In this document: piece by piece, positions 1-11,016 of the stretch
Position numbering within the stretch: the first letter of the stretch is position 1
Layout of the letters: every line of letters starts with the position of its first letter
Source: Adineta steineri
Taxonomy: Eukaryota > Rotifera > Eurotatoria > Adinetida > Adinetidae
Length of the DNA: 64,000 bases
NCBI GenBank assembly: GCA_905250115.1
Contig: CAJNOI010000154.1
Coordinates: 28,204 to 92,203 of the forward strand
Direction of reading: 5' to 3'
Translations under genes and position numbers: made by a program
Notes under the pieces: model-generated
What the model saw: only the letters and a program-made list of their open reading frames with translations
Database searches by the model: none
What the model was told of the DNA's origin: nothing

Positions 1-160
1 ACCCAAACCCTCACCCACACCCACATCCATACCCAAACCCTCACCCATACCCACATCCATACCCAAACCCTCACCCACACCTACATCCATACCCAAACCC
101 ACACCCACACCCTCACCCACACTCACACCCACACCCTCACCCTCACCCACACCTATCCTC
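1..160. repeat. C-rich telomere-like array at window start
   Basis: The stretch is built of CCCACA/CCCTCA-type units, the complement of TGTGGG, the telomere unit reported for the bdelloid Adineta vaga. Positions 1-90 form three copies of a 30-bp higher-order unit (ACCCAAACCCTCACCCACAC followed by CCACATCCAT) with a few substitutions. The remainder is irregular. The C-rich strand reads 5' to 3' into the window, as at a left chromosome end. Its degeneracy argues for a subtelomeric or interstitial array rather than active telomere. It could also be the right arm of a hairpin cut by the window edge. Confidence 0.8.
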
Positions 161-235
161 AAGTTGATTTTTCAATTCCTATGGAAATTGCTCTTCAAAA
201 AACTACATGATAAAATATATGAGAAGAAGTAAATT

Positions 236-372
236 TGCACGAGGTGTAAAAGGACGAAGTGTAATGGGACAAGAGATAATTAGGACGAATTGTAAAGAGA
301 CAAAATGAAATCGGACAAATGGCATTTAGGCCGAATCGTGCCGGACGAATAGTAAGGGACGAACTGTCGTTT
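236..372. repeat. Degenerate short tandem repeat (GGACGAA.TGTAA-like)
   Basis: About eight diverged copies of a 15-20-bp unit resembling GGACGAAGTGTAATGG follow one another, for example near 252, 281, 311 and 340. The block lies between the telomere-like array and the last recognisable exon of the NHL gene. No coding content was recognised. Confidence 0.5.
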
Positions 373-407
373 ACCGAAATGAACGGTCACCGTAAAATTA
401 TACTCAC

Positions 408-797
408 TGACACGTTTGAGATTGACTTTGTTTGGACCAGATACCACGATTGAGAACTCTCCTTGAACATGTGTACTATGCGTTGTCACAACCAAAATAT
501 ATGTTGTGTTCGACTGAAGCTGGGTAGAGACTTTGAACTGGTTGTTATCACAACCATCATCATTCTCTAAATGCAAATTCATGGATGGATTGTTTGGATC
601 AAAATTGTCCTTGTAGATATAGCCATATGTATTGATATTGCTGTCGCTACGAACATTATAATAGCCGCTCTCATATACATTTATTCGAATGGCTTCGTAA
701 TAATAATCTGGCATTTCACAAACACTATTACGCGAATACATTTGACTAGCTTCATTAAGCATCGATGAATACATCGACTGAACAACTAATGCCATAT
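408..797 (-). CDS. Modular NHL gene: adhesion-type domain exon, copy 2
   Basis: This 390-nt exon (130 codons, phase 1 in and out) is bounded by an acceptor ending GTTGAGTAG and a donor GTGAGTATAA. It encodes a beta-rich domain (YYYEAIRINVYESGYYNVRS ... INTYGYIYKDNFDP ... TYILVVTTHSTHVQGEFSIV) of a kind I associate with bdelloid extracellular proteins that also carry NHL repeats. It is nearly identical to the exon at 2249-2635, including about 150 bp of upstream intron. An open frame to 280 just runs into the intron. No downstream exon or stop is visible before the telomere-like array, so the 3' end of the gene lies outside the window or is lost. Confidence 0.6.
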
Positions 798-2248
798 CTA
801 CTCAACGAGAAAAGAAACATAATCAAGCCTGCTAGAATATTTATAGACTGGAATACTATTAAAAGTTGTTTTTCTTTCATGATACATGTTCTTCAAAAAA
901 ATATTTGATGAAGAGGCTTTGATAATTATACTCAGATTATTTTTAGTAGAGAAACAAAGAAAAGCAATAATAGTTATTTGATGTCACTCGTGAAAAAGAA
1001 TACCGAATACATTTCTTTGATTCTTCTCATTGTAAAATTTGTTGTAGATGCCGTGAGGCTATAAATGGTAACGACACGAATAAAAAGTACGTTAGGGTTC
1101 CGAACTGGCATTGAAGTTGAACGGACAGCTTCAATAAAATCTATGACAACCGTCCACTCTGTCAAAAAAGTACATGTCTTGAGAAATTCTGCGCACCTAA
1201 TTCGAAGCTTTGTTGAACTGTATGGGAATATATTGTGTTTTACGAAGAAATGTTAACGAACAGAGTTGTATTCTAGTTCTTTGTAAAAAAAACTCACTCA
1301 ATTATCCGATAATCAATAAAACCGATCGCGAAAATTTGTCACTATCGACTAAAGAAAGTTTCAAGGCTGAAACTTTTTTTCATATATTGATTACAATAGA
1401 ATCTCACTTCAGTTGCTAGCGACTGTTGCAAAAGTTCTTGGAAAAAAGTCATACTATATACCTCCGCAATTCGAAAGGCTAAAAGTCTTAATGCTTTTTC
1501 AACTTGTCAGTAAACGTTTTTTTGTAGAGGACGATAAGTTCTTTCAAATCAAAAAATTAGGACTTCTAGCCCTTAGAATAGCGGAGATATATGGTTTGAC
1601 TTTTTTCAAGAAACTTTTGCAAAAGCCGTTATTTGTGATGAACATTTATTTTTTACCCAAGACCATTAATTTGTAAAGACTGTAAAAGTTGACGAAACGA
1701 GTACTATAAAAAAACGCTTTTTCCAATGCTAATCTGAATATTCTTCGTTCTTATGGACGTCTGTAATAGTATATTCCATTATAATAAACGGTACACTTTA
1801 AATAATTTGAACTTCTCGTAAAGCAGCTTCACTGATGAAAATGTATCAGTGTCTGTATGACTAAGAAGGAAGAAACGTTAACAACCACCAGCCCTATGTC
1901 ATCTCTATTTCAGATGTAAAGGTATGTGAGAATGTTGAGTCAGTGACTGATCTGTCTTAAGCATCCAGATCGATCTTCATGAAACCTTCAAAATCTTTTG
2001 CAAAAAAAACTATAGAAAGAGCTAAATTCTAATGAAGGCGGGTGTGGTTGCTTTTCAAAAGAAAACTTGTTATTTTTGTTAATATTTTTTCGAGCGAAGA
2101 AACTGCTTCTACACATATTGTTCTCTGTTTAGTAAAATTTTATTTAATTTCGTCAGAGGATCAAGGATCGAAATTGAGGTTAGAAACATTTTGTGAGTTT
2201 TTTTCGTTTCTCTCTTGATCACTGGTGAAACAGTGAAAACATACTCAC
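798..2248 (-). other. Intron between the two duplicated domain exons
   Basis: Positions 798-945 repeat the flank of the other copy (2636-2775), so about 0.5 kb was duplicated together. The remainder is AT-rich with short chance reading frames. I recognise no gene in it. Confidence 0.5.
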
Positions 2249-2635
2249 TGATACGTTTGAGATTGACTTTGTTTGGACCAGATACCACGATTGAGAACTC
2301 TCCTTGAACATGTGTACTATGCGTTGTCACAACCAAAATATATGTTGTGTTCGACTGAAGCTGGGTAGAGACTTTGAACTGGTTGTTATCACAACCATCA
2401 TCATTCTCTAAATGCAAATTCATGGATGGATTGTTTGGATCAAAATTGTCCTTGTAGATATAGCCATATGTGTTGATATTGCTGTCGCTACGAACATTAT
2501 AATAGCCGCTCTCATATATGTTCATTTGAATGGCTTCATAATGATCTGGCATTTCACAAACACCACTACGAGAATACATTTGACTAGCTTCATTAAGCAT
2601 CGATGAATACATCGACTGAACAACTAATGCCATAT
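2249..2635 (-). CDS. Modular NHL gene: adhesion-type domain exon, copy 1
   Basis: This 387-nt exon (129 codons) is symmetric phase 1: acceptor ...GAGTAG, donor GTGAGTATG. It encodes the same domain as 408-797, with one tyrosine codon fewer (DHYEAIQMN instead of DYYYEAIRIN). The preceding phase-1 donor at 3009 joins it in frame, so it reads naturally as the module after the NHL propeller. An extracellular location is inferred from the signal-peptide exon at 7665-7725. What the domain binds is unknown. Confidence 0.6.
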
Positions 2636-2792
2636 CTACTCAACGAGAAAAGAAACATAATCAAGCCTGCTAGAATATTTATAGACTGGAATACTATTAA
2701 AAGTTGTTTTTCTTTCATGATACATGTTCTTCAAACAAATGTTTAATGAAGAGGCCTTAATAATAATACTCACGAGGGAACATCCCCAACTT

Positions 2793-2872
2793 GAGGGTGT
2801 GGGTGTGGGTGCGGGTGTGGATGTGGATTGAATGTAAAATGCATGAAGTAGCAACACCCACACCCACACCCT
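2793..2872. repeat. Telomere-like hairpin element 1
   Basis: The left arm is GAGGGTGTGGGTGTGGGTGC plus further TGTGG units. The right arm is ACACCCACACCCACACCC, with a loop of about 25 nt. It lies in the intron between the NHL and domain exons. Confidence 0.85.
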
Positions 2873-3008
2873 TTTTCAGAAAATATTTGTACTGATACAT
2901 ACAGAAATGAATACCTTTAATAAATTTCTTTTCATATCAGAATTTTTATAGAAAACTAATCCTGCTATAAAAAGATAGAATATTGTATTAAACTACTTTA
3001 ATACTTAC

Positions 3009-3899
3009 CACAAGAATCTTTCATCGATAAGAATTTTTGAATTCGATGATTTAATGAATCAGTAACAAATATGTTTCCATAACTATCAAAACTAAGACTA
3101 GATGGATTTGATAATTGATTAGATTGTGATCCTTTCCCATAACATCCAAATAAACATCGAAAACCATTCAAGCTTGAACCAACAATGCGACCATGAAGCT
3201 GATCTACAATGAATAAATACTTCTCAGCATCTAATATAATTTCAGTTGGACAATTAAGTGTGATTGCTGGATGTAGTGATGGACTTCCAGCCACTGTGAT
3301 ACCATTTGATTCTTTCGACTGGAACAACTGAACACGGTTATTGTAACAATCTGCCACATATAAATCCAAATTCACATCGACAAAGATCCCACGTGGAAGA
3401 TTCAAATGATTCGAGGCCGATCCTCCAATACCTATTCCAGCAGCAACACGATTTGAAGTCGTCAGAGGATCATTTAATGATCTTTTCACTACTTGATTAC
3501 GATTAGGCATTGAACAATAAAGATTATCATTGATATCGACAAACAAACCAGAACATGATGAGTTGACATTCATCACTGTGACAAAGACATTTGTTTCTGC
3601 TATCCATTTCTGTACTCGACCATTCTTCTCACTATCATCAATATAAATATCACCATTTGATGTCACGAAGAGCGAGTTCGGTTCTGTAAAATTACCAGGA
3701 ATGATCTTTGCTGGATTGACACTTTGTTCATGCCATATTACAATTGTGTTATTTTCTCTATTAGCGACATAAATTGTGTTGTTTGTGTTCACAAAAATGG
3801 CGCGAGGCCATTGACCAACAATCGATCGATTAGCAAATGCAATTCCATTGAAATTCCAAGTGGCATTTGGGCAAAACTTTGGCTGATTGAATGAAAGAA
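3009..3899 (-). CDS. NHL-repeat beta-propeller exon (modular gene, unit 2)
   Basis: This exon of 891 nt (297 codons) is symmetric phase 1. The acceptor is CTGTTTTTAG and the donor GTAAGTATT. It encodes about six NHL blades with the recurring core LPRGIFVDVNLDLYVADCYNNRVQLF and PSSLSFDSYGNIFVTDSLNHRIQKF. NHL propellers are protein-, RNA- or ligand-binding scaffolds; here an extracellular binding role is inferred. It is a close paralogue of the exon at 5648-6538 and exactly the same length, so both could be exons of one gene (phases fit) or the cores of two tandem genes. No separate signal-peptide exon was found between 3900 and 5647. Confidence 0.75.
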
Positions 3900-5647
3900 C
3901 TAAAAACAGGGAAAATATAAAGAATATCAGATAATTACTTTAAACGTAATGAAATTGCTAATTTATATATTCGCAGAAGAAAAATAAAGCTTCTTCAAAA
4001 GAGATTTTTCATGAAAAAGACATTTACAAATGTTTGTTAACATTGATTTTATTAATGATTTTTATTAATTTTCATATGAAATATTTGTTGAGACACAAGT
4101 TTCAGCTTTCAAACATTTATTCAAAGTTTCTCAAACTTTTTTTGAAAAATACGTAAAGTTAGTTTAGAAACGAAATCAAACAGAAACGATCAATGTTCGT
4201 ATGCTACCTCAATTGTTTATATTATCGGAAATATAACTGGATTTATCTTAGTAAATTTCATTAAGAAAAAAAAAATAATGTCACCACATGTCATATAGGT
4301 ACTGAATGAAAATGAGAGAAAAAATATGATTTAGTATGATCCTTAAAAATTCCTTTTTTCTTTCTATAGATATTCTTCATACACATTCTCGCTCGAAGAT
4401 TTCTTATCTCAAGAAATTTCAAAAGGGTCATCAAAAATCACAATATTTCGTCTTTGATTAATATAAATAAAATAAATCTTTCTTTGTAATCTTAATAGTA
4501 TTTTACAGATTTCAATGTTTTTCCTGAAAAACAAAGAACAAAACAAGAAAATCTTTATTTTCATGTGAAAAGAATAAATAATTCTCTTGAAACAAAAGCA
4601 ATCATTATCAAAACATCTTCAAGAAAAAGCAAAATAAATATTGGTAAAACTAACAAATCTCTTATCAATCAGAAAACCTTTTTCTCATTGAAATTTAGAA
4701 ATATAAACAAAATTTTGATGATTGACTTATGTAAGATTTTTATTTAAGAACTATCTAAAATAGATTTGATTAAAAATCAATTTTTCTTATTGATCATCTT
4801 AAATAAATGAATTTGATTAAACAAATAAATATTTTTATTCAAAATCAGCTGAAGAGATTTTATTTATTTTATTAAATAAACAACTTTTTTCTTTTGTAGA
4901 AAATATTCTTTGTTTACAATTAAAGATATAATAACATATATATATCTCATTAACAATTACATATATCACATTATAGATTGTCTTCAACTATTCAATATTG
5001 CTTTCTGCAATTACATATGATGATAACTATCCAAAGAACAAATCATCAATCAATCATTTCGTTATGAGAAAACTCATTTTTTATAATATTTCATATTGAA
5101 ATTTATCTCTCTCAAAGAGAAACAATGACTAAATTGGTTTTCCACAAAAAAAGAAGAAAATTAGTTGTTAGAATTTTGATATTTTATTTGTTCTATTTTT
5201 CTTGAAATTAAACATATCGAAATATGAAATATGAAGTTAAATAATAGAATAATTTATATTAAAACTATATCGACAAAGGTATGAAAAGACTTTATTTCGA
5301 TAAAAAAACTGTTTCATTGATGAAATATTTTTTGAGACATATCAAATAAAACATGAAAGCCCTTTCTACCACTCCATTAAGAACAGAACTTTTTCCTTGT
5401 CTACTCTTTAATCTCAACAAATAGGCGAGGATTATTTGCCTTCGGCCATTGACACATGGCTCTGTCTAACTTGAACACTTTATTTCCTTACACACATTCT
5501 GTTACACATTGGCTTAATTAATCTTTCTCAACCACTTTTTTCTTTCATTTTCAATAATTGAAAATTTCAATATTGAAATGTGTTTAATAACTTCTGTTAC
5601 TCATCTATTCACATTTCTTCATTTTATTCAACTTTTCTTCGACTTAC
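3900..5647 (-). other. Intron between tandem NHL exons
   Basis: This is AT-rich sequence. The first 60 bp (3900-3960) resemble the intron flank at 6539-6600, so the duplication included intron sequence. A short open frame at 4565-4747 is Lys/Asn-rich and looks fortuitous. Nothing else was recognised. Confidence 0.5.
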
Positions 5648-6538
5648 CAAAAGAATCATTCATCAGTAAAAATTTTTGAATTCGATTATTCGATCGATCA
5701 GTAACAAATATGTTTCCAGCGCGATCGAAACTCAAACTAAATGGATCTTTCAATTGATTAGATTGTGAACCCTGTCCATAACATCCAACTAAACAACGAA
5801 AGCCATTTAAGCCTGAACCAATAATGCGACTGGTGCTTAGATCCACAATGAATAAATATTTCTCAGCATCTAATACAATTCCACTGGGACAATCAACTGT
5901 AATTGTTGGATTTGGTGATGTATTTCCAGCTACTGTGATACCATTTAATTCTCCTGACTGGAACAGCTGAACTCGATGATTTCCACAGTCTGCCACATAT
6001 AAGTCTAGATTCACATCGACAAAGATGCCAGCGGCATATTTGAGTTGATTCGGGGCTGATCCAGGACTACCCGTTCCAGCAGCAACACGATTTGAAGTCA
6101 TCACAGCATCATTCAACGATCTTTTCACTACTTGATAATGATCGTACATTGAGCAGTAAAGAGTATCATTGATATCGACAAACAAACCAGAACATGATGA
6201 GTTAACATTCATCACCGTGGCAAAGGTATTTGTTTCTGTACTCCATCTCTGCACCCGACCATTCTCCTCGCCATCGTCAATATAAATATCACCATTTGAT
6301 GTCACGAAGAGAGAATAGGATTCTGCAAAATTACCAGGAATGATCTTTGTTGGACTGACACTCTTTTCTTGCCATATTACAATTGTGCTATTTTCTTGAT
6401 TAGCGACATAGACTGTATTGTTTGTGTTCACAAAAATGGCGCGAGGATCTTGGCCAACAATCAATTGATTAGCAAATGTAATTCCATTGGAACCCCAAAT
6501 GGGTTTTGCAGAAAATGTTGGCTGATTGAATGAAAGAG
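5648..6538 (-). CDS. NHL-repeat beta-propeller exon (modular gene, unit 1)
   Basis: This 891-nt phase-1 exon is flanked by acceptor CTCGTTTTAG and donor GTAAGTCGA. It encodes an NHL propeller highly similar to 3009-3899 (shared blocks RAIFVNTNNTVYVANQEN and SGLFVDINDTLYCSM). The upstream exon at 7665-7725 joins in frame (codon G|CT), giving a protein that starts with a signal peptide followed by ALSFNQPTF. The outgoing phase-1 junction fits the next NHL exon at 3899, so a secreted protein with two NHL units and two adhesion-type domains is the simplest model. Two separate tandem genes are the alternative. Confidence 0.75.
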
Positions 6539-7664
6539 CTAAAACGAGAAAAATATAAAAAAATATTACACAAGAACTGTAAACGAAATGAAATTGTTAA
6601 TTTATGTTTTTTCTTGGAAAAATTCATTGAGATCAATTTTGGAAACATTTCTATGATTGTTGTTCTATTTTCTCGGATGATTTGTAAATATCAACTTACA
6701 AAGGGCTGATTCATCGAAAAAGATCAACTTTATTTATTGATTTTTTGTTGTTGTGAAAGATAAAGAAATATGTTCGATCTTTGAAAATATATGATTATTA
6801 TTGTAGACAAAAAAAATAATCAAATCATTTTTTTTTTGTTCAAAGAAAATGAATTCGAAGAAAAGAAAAACAATTGTTTAGAATGAAAATCACTTTATTG
6901 ACATTGATTGAAATCCAAACAAAATGTCTTTGAAATTCAAAATCAATTCTTATTTTCATATCAAAAACATTGTAAATTTATTGATGTTAAATCATTTCAA
7001 ATACATACCATCATCTTTGTTAACGATCTGCATTCATCCAATGGCACCGTTATCATCGTTTACAAAAACCTACTAAATCTTATCACCATCTATATTCTCA
7101 CTCAGTTTTTGTGCTCTGTAAATCATACTTTCACTCATTCACATTCGAAGAACATCCATAACGCTATTCAATACTCATGAAAAGGGGAAATTTGCGAAAG
7201 TCGCCGAGACTGGCGATTTTATATTTTGTTATACAGTACAGATTTTGAAAATAATTTTAGATACAAAATCAAAAGCGTCATCATGGTTTTTACTATGAAA
7301 TAATATGCCATGTCTAGAAATAACCGATCGATCTATTTGTTTTTTCTCAATGAACGATTTAGAGACTCCTCTAATGTGACACACATATAACTTATATTTC
7401 ATCACTGATAGTTATGGCAACCTTTTATAATTTCAACACAGTTCAACAATAAAATAAATCGCTATAGAGAGATACATCCTCTGAATGAGTGAGGTTGAAG
7501 TTTGGAAGAGATGAGAACCATCACTTTAGAAAATATAATAGAAATTTCCTGTCAAGTTCTATAATCTATTATTTGACTCTCTTTTGTTCAACTAAAACTC
7601 TAGTCAATAATGTCATTTGTGTGCAATAGTTGATCTTCAATATGTGATAAATAAAAGTATTTAC
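6539..7664 (-). other. First intron of the modular NHL gene
   Basis: This is AT-rich sequence without recognised coding exons, splice-bounded by GTAAATAC at the 5' end and TTTTAG at the 3' end on the minus strand. Confidence 0.45.
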
Positions 7665-7725
7665 CTGATGTTTCATTGTTAAGAATGAACAAAAAAGTAA
7701 TAATGAATATGTAGATATTCCACAT
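7665..7725 (-). CDS. Signal-peptide first exon of the modular NHL gene
   Basis: The exon reads MWNIYIFIITFLFILNNETS plus one base, then a GTAAATAC donor. A start Met followed by an uninterrupted hydrophobic core is a typical eukaryotic signal peptide. It ends in phase 1, which joins exactly to the NHL exon at 6538. It is too short to be found by ORF length; its support is the hydrophobic core, the donor and the frame match. Confidence 0.6.
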
Positions 7726-9225
7726 TATTCAACAAGATTTGCTCTTTAATAAATTAGGCAACTGATGAAATAATCTTCTTCTTCTTTGTCTTCGATGAAA
7801 ACAAAATGACACTCATTGTATATTTTCGCTGTACTTATATATCCCTCTTTCTCTCTCTCTTTTTTCTCATTTATTTCTTCCAAGATAACAAAAAGAGAAA
7901 AAACTAGTAATCTTGAGACGGTTTCATCGTAGATAAGTGAAAGCATTGATTTCAGATTTGATTAATGAACAAAATTGTTTATTTAATTTGATATTTTTCA
8001 TTGAATTTCATTGGTTTCGAAAGCACAGAATGAAATTTTAATTCGAAATGATTCTTTTGTTTTTTGAATTTTATAGAAAAAACTTTAATTTTAGTAAAGA
8101 AGAACATAATGAAGAGAAAGAAAAATTAATCAATATCGATGTCAATCATCGGACATGTTTTTAATAAAAATACGATATTAAAAATCATTGTCAAGAAATC
8201 ATTGACGTCAATGAATAAATCATGATCAGTTTGATATATTTTTATTTAAACCTGTCAAATAATTTGCTTTGTCAGAGCTCATTTTTAATAACGTTCTTTA
8301 TTTCTCTATGCGCAATAAGTATCGATGAGAAAAAATTCCTTCTTTGAGTATTTTGATCTGTTTTCAAATAAAAACTCACTAGGTATATAAAAAGCCGAAT
8401 TGTTCATCGCTATACGATGGATTTTTCTGAAGAGCATCAAAACGATACATGAATTGAACTTGAAATTCAACATATGCAAAAGCAAATCTCTGAAAATAGA
8501 CGGATCTTATCAATTAGCTGCAATAGTTCTATTGAAATATAGTCAAAGTCGTGAAACTTAGATCAATAATCTAATATTCTTCATAATGTGGTAGCGACGA
8601 GGTCTCAAGCACGATGCACATCTCTGATTCAAATTCATTCTTCAACCAGAGATGAGAAATGAATCGGTGGTGTGGGTGACTCATAAGGAAATGATCATCT
8701 TCTTAGTCTCACACAAGTTTTCACCCTAAGAATTTTTGAGGGTGTGGGTGCTGTTGAGTGTAGGTATGAGTATGGGCGTGGGTGTGGGTGTGACTGTAGG
8801 TGTAGGTTTAGGTATGAGTATGGATGTGAAAGTGAATAGAAAGAGTAGACACCCACATCCTCCAGATGCAGATCTCTATTCTATATTCATTAGAAGTTAG
8901 TCAAAACATTTCCACGGCCAGCTATTTCTCAAATGCACATTATATAGCAGAAATCATTAAAAAAAACAACTGTTAACGGAGAGTCTTCTTATGTGTTCGA
9001 TACTTTAGTAGGAAAAATGTTTCATCAATAGAAAGAATGATTGTTTCTATGAAATGATAAATAGATACGATAAAGGTGAATTAATTTAAAATAACTTAAA
9101 ACATAAAGGAATAAGCAAATAAAATTGAGAAGAAACCTTTTTTTTATCGAGTAATATTGTATTACATTGTAGATAAGAATAAGTAGGAAGTAAGGGAATA
9201 AGAGAAGAAAAGAATTACGATGGAG
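7726..9225. other. Intergenic region, modular NHL gene to cell-wall hydrolase
   Basis: About 1.5 kb of AT-rich sequence between divergent genes. It should contain both promoters. Apart from the telomere-like element at 8738-8862 and an isolated GGTGTGGGTG at about 8669, I see no gene. Confidence 0.4.
8738..8862. repeat. Telomere-like hairpin element 2 (long left arm)
   Basis: It starts GAGGGTGTGGGTGC, continues with about 90 bp of degenerate TAGGTATGAGTATGGGCG-type units, and closes with ACACCCACATCCTCC. The left arm is much longer than the right, suggesting unequal expansion of the G-rich arm. Confidence 0.75.
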
Positions 9226-9235
9226 TATATAAATA
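9226..9235 (+). promoter_or_regulatory. TATA box of the cell-wall hydrolase gene
   Basis: TATATAAATA lies 70 bp before the ATG at 9306, consistent with a start site near 9258 and a short leader. A eukaryotic-type TATA box indicates the gene is wired for host transcription. Confidence 0.5.
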
Positions 9236-9305
9236 ATAGTCCAACTACAATATTTTTTTCATCGATACTATTTTACATTTAGACGATTATTGAAAGACTA
9301 GCAAT

Positions 9306-9767
9306 ATGTTTCTTCATTTTCTCTTTATGTTTTCAATAGCTTTTATTAGTATAACACATGGAGCAATGGATGTTAATGCTTTAGCACGATGTATTATGTC
9401 TGAAGCATCAACTGGTAATAGAAATGAGCAGATAGCTATTGGTTTTGCCTGTCAAAGGAATAGAAATCATGCATCTAATCAACCTCCAACATATAATGTC
9501 ACCAAACTGGCTCAAGATATTTTAGCAGGAAAAATAAATGATATAACAAATGGAGCAAATCATTGGTATTCACCTCGTTCAATGCCAAGTGAAGCAGAAA
9601 AACCAAGATGTAAGAAACCTTTTGGTGCAGGCCGTATGGATTGTAACGGAGGATTGGAAAAGTCATGTGGAAAAAGTCGAAATTATAAACCTGGATGGGC
9701 TAAAAATCGCAATCCAGTATATATTTCAAATGTGCGTGATTGCTATTTCAAGTTTTTCTTACTCTAA
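9306..9767 (+). CDS. Secreted SleB-like cell-wall hydrolase (HGT candidate)
   Basis: This is a single-exon gene of 153 residues. Residues 1-19 form a signal peptide (MFLHFLFMFSIAFISITHGA). The mature part matches the Hydrolase_2/SleB cell-wall hydrolase family of bacteria and phages: ALARCIMSEAST carries the conserved Glu (E33), and DITNGANHWYSP (H86) matches the family's D-P-T-x-G-A-T-H-W/F-Y-x-P motif. Family members cleave peptidoglycan glycan strands. The likely role is secreted digestion of bacterial walls for feeding or defence (inference). Lack of introns and bacterial-type homology suggest horizontal acquisition; the signal peptide, TATA box and AATAAA at 9805 indicate domestication. 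The start is chosen because it opens the signal peptide. Confidence 0.8.
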   Translation: MFLHFLFMFSIAFISITHGAMDVNALARCIMSEASTGNRNEQIAIGFACQRNRNHASNQPPTYNVTKLAQDILAGKINDITNGANHWYSPRSMPSEAEKPRCKKPFGAGRMDCNGGLEKSCGKSRNYKPGWAKNRNPVYISNVRDCYFKFFLL

Positions 9768-9804
9768 GTTTTCCTTATTGTCTTTATGAACTTTTTCTGA
9801 TTAT

Positions 9805-9810
9805 AATAAA
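9805..9810 (+). terminator. Poly(A) signal AATAAA
   Basis: AATAAA lies 38 bp after the hydrolase stop codon, in the usual place for 3' end formation. The next telomere-like hairpin begins about 70 bp downstream. Confidence 0.5.
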
Positions 9811-9877
9811 ATACATCGGAAATTTTCATTTCAACGAAAAAAAAATATTTTGTTATAGGTTAGAACTAAAGTCATAT

Positions 9878-9925
9878 TGAGGGTGTGGGTGAGAGAGAAA
9901 TATTCACACTCACACTCACTCTCGA
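9878..9925. repeat. Telomere-like hairpin element 3
   Basis: The left arm is TGAGGGTGTGGGTGAGAGAG and the right arm is TTCACACTCACACTCACTCT, with almost no loop. It lies just beyond the poly(A) signal of the hydrolase gene. Confidence 0.8.
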
Positions 9926-10280
9926 GACTTCTACTATCTCAGTCAATTTTTATAAAAGTTGTAAAGATCGAGTTAGAAGTGGTCAAATATTCTGTTATTG
10001 GTTGCACCATAACTCTAGCATAAGGTATATCTCTAATGCACATTTTACGGAAAATATCCTACGAGATGCAAAGTTCCACATATTCTGAAACCTAAGTCAG
10101 TGGTATATATATCGGCCAACATCGCTAGTTTTTTTATTCATTTATACATGCCAGATTCTTTTTTTTACCCGTTTTACTTTTAGTTGAATGTTTTTTAATA
10201 GAAAATATTTTAGTAACAAAACAAAAAAAAATTTGCATCCTTCCTAACATCTAGATATGATTTGTTAACTAAGTTATATT

Positions 10281-10629
10281 TTAATGTTCGTCTGTTTCGA
10301 TGATTGCTTTTTTCTGTTTGCGAAGCCGTTGAATTGTATTATAAAGAGTGAATGGTTCTCGAATAAATGACATGGTTAAAGAAAGCATACACATGAGCCA
10401 TAATTTTACGCAATGGAAATAACTATTGATCGTATTAATAGTTACAGTCGACTGATGATTGTTGTTGATTAAATCTCTTAGCTGATTCTGTTCGATCATT
10501 GACAGATTTAGTCGATGATCGTCTTCGACCACTAAAAACTGTACGTTATCTAGTGATAATTGTTGTAACGGTGTTAATACGCCTAAAGGTACAGTTGTGT
10601 CATTTTTTCCAGCTACAAGGGTGGGGTGG
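10281..10629 (-). pseudogene. Alpha/beta-hydrolase C-terminal exon, 5' part not found
   Basis: The exon encodes HPTLVAGKNDTTVPLGVL ... VQFLVVEDDHRLNLS, the strand-7 Asp (GKNDTTVP) and catalytic His (DDHRLN) region of an alpha/beta hydrolase, followed by a hydrophobic segment (KLWLMCMLSLTMSF) and a basic tail. A plausible acceptor (CACATCCTAG) starts the exon at 10629. The open frame continuing to 10667 only adds HPHPHPS, which is translation of the telomere-like repeat. No exon with the nucleophile Ser elbow was found between 10670 and 11016, so this is either a last exon with a distant 5' part or a 5'-truncated relic. Confidence 0.5.
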
Positions 10630-10653
10630 CTAGGATGTGGGTGTGGGTGTGTA
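10617..10653. repeat. Single-arm telomere-like repeat at truncated hydrolase
   Basis: AGGGTGGGGTGGCTAGGATG runs into TGGGTGTGGGTGTG. Only a weak complementary arm (ATTACCCAAATC) follows. The G-rich strand points away from the hydrolase exon, as if it capped a broken end. Confidence 0.6.
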
Positions 10654-11016
10654 TTCTTCTCATTCATTACCCAAATCTATACTCTTAACGGGTATTAAGG
10701 AATATTCCTCGTTGACTTATTAGTTCTCATAGTAATCGAATAAAACGGTAAACTGAATTGGTCAAGTATTTTATGCGTAATTCAACTTTGTTTTAATGTA
10801 TGATCATTAAGAAACTCATACACAAAGTTGATAGTAGAGTTCAGGTTTTTAAATAGGCTATATGATTTCTAGGTTTGTGGCGGGCTAGACCACAATCTCA
10901 AACAGATTGTCTATGAGCACTATCTTTTGAGAATAGAACAAAATTACTAATTCTTTTAGATAGGCAATGCATTTATGCACTGATATAATGAAATCGTGTA
11001 TATATTCAAAGTGTAA

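Noticed and set aside
571-768. Plus-strand frame opposite the domain exon (also 2412-2606)
   Set aside because: Antisense shadow of the duplicated minus-strand exon.
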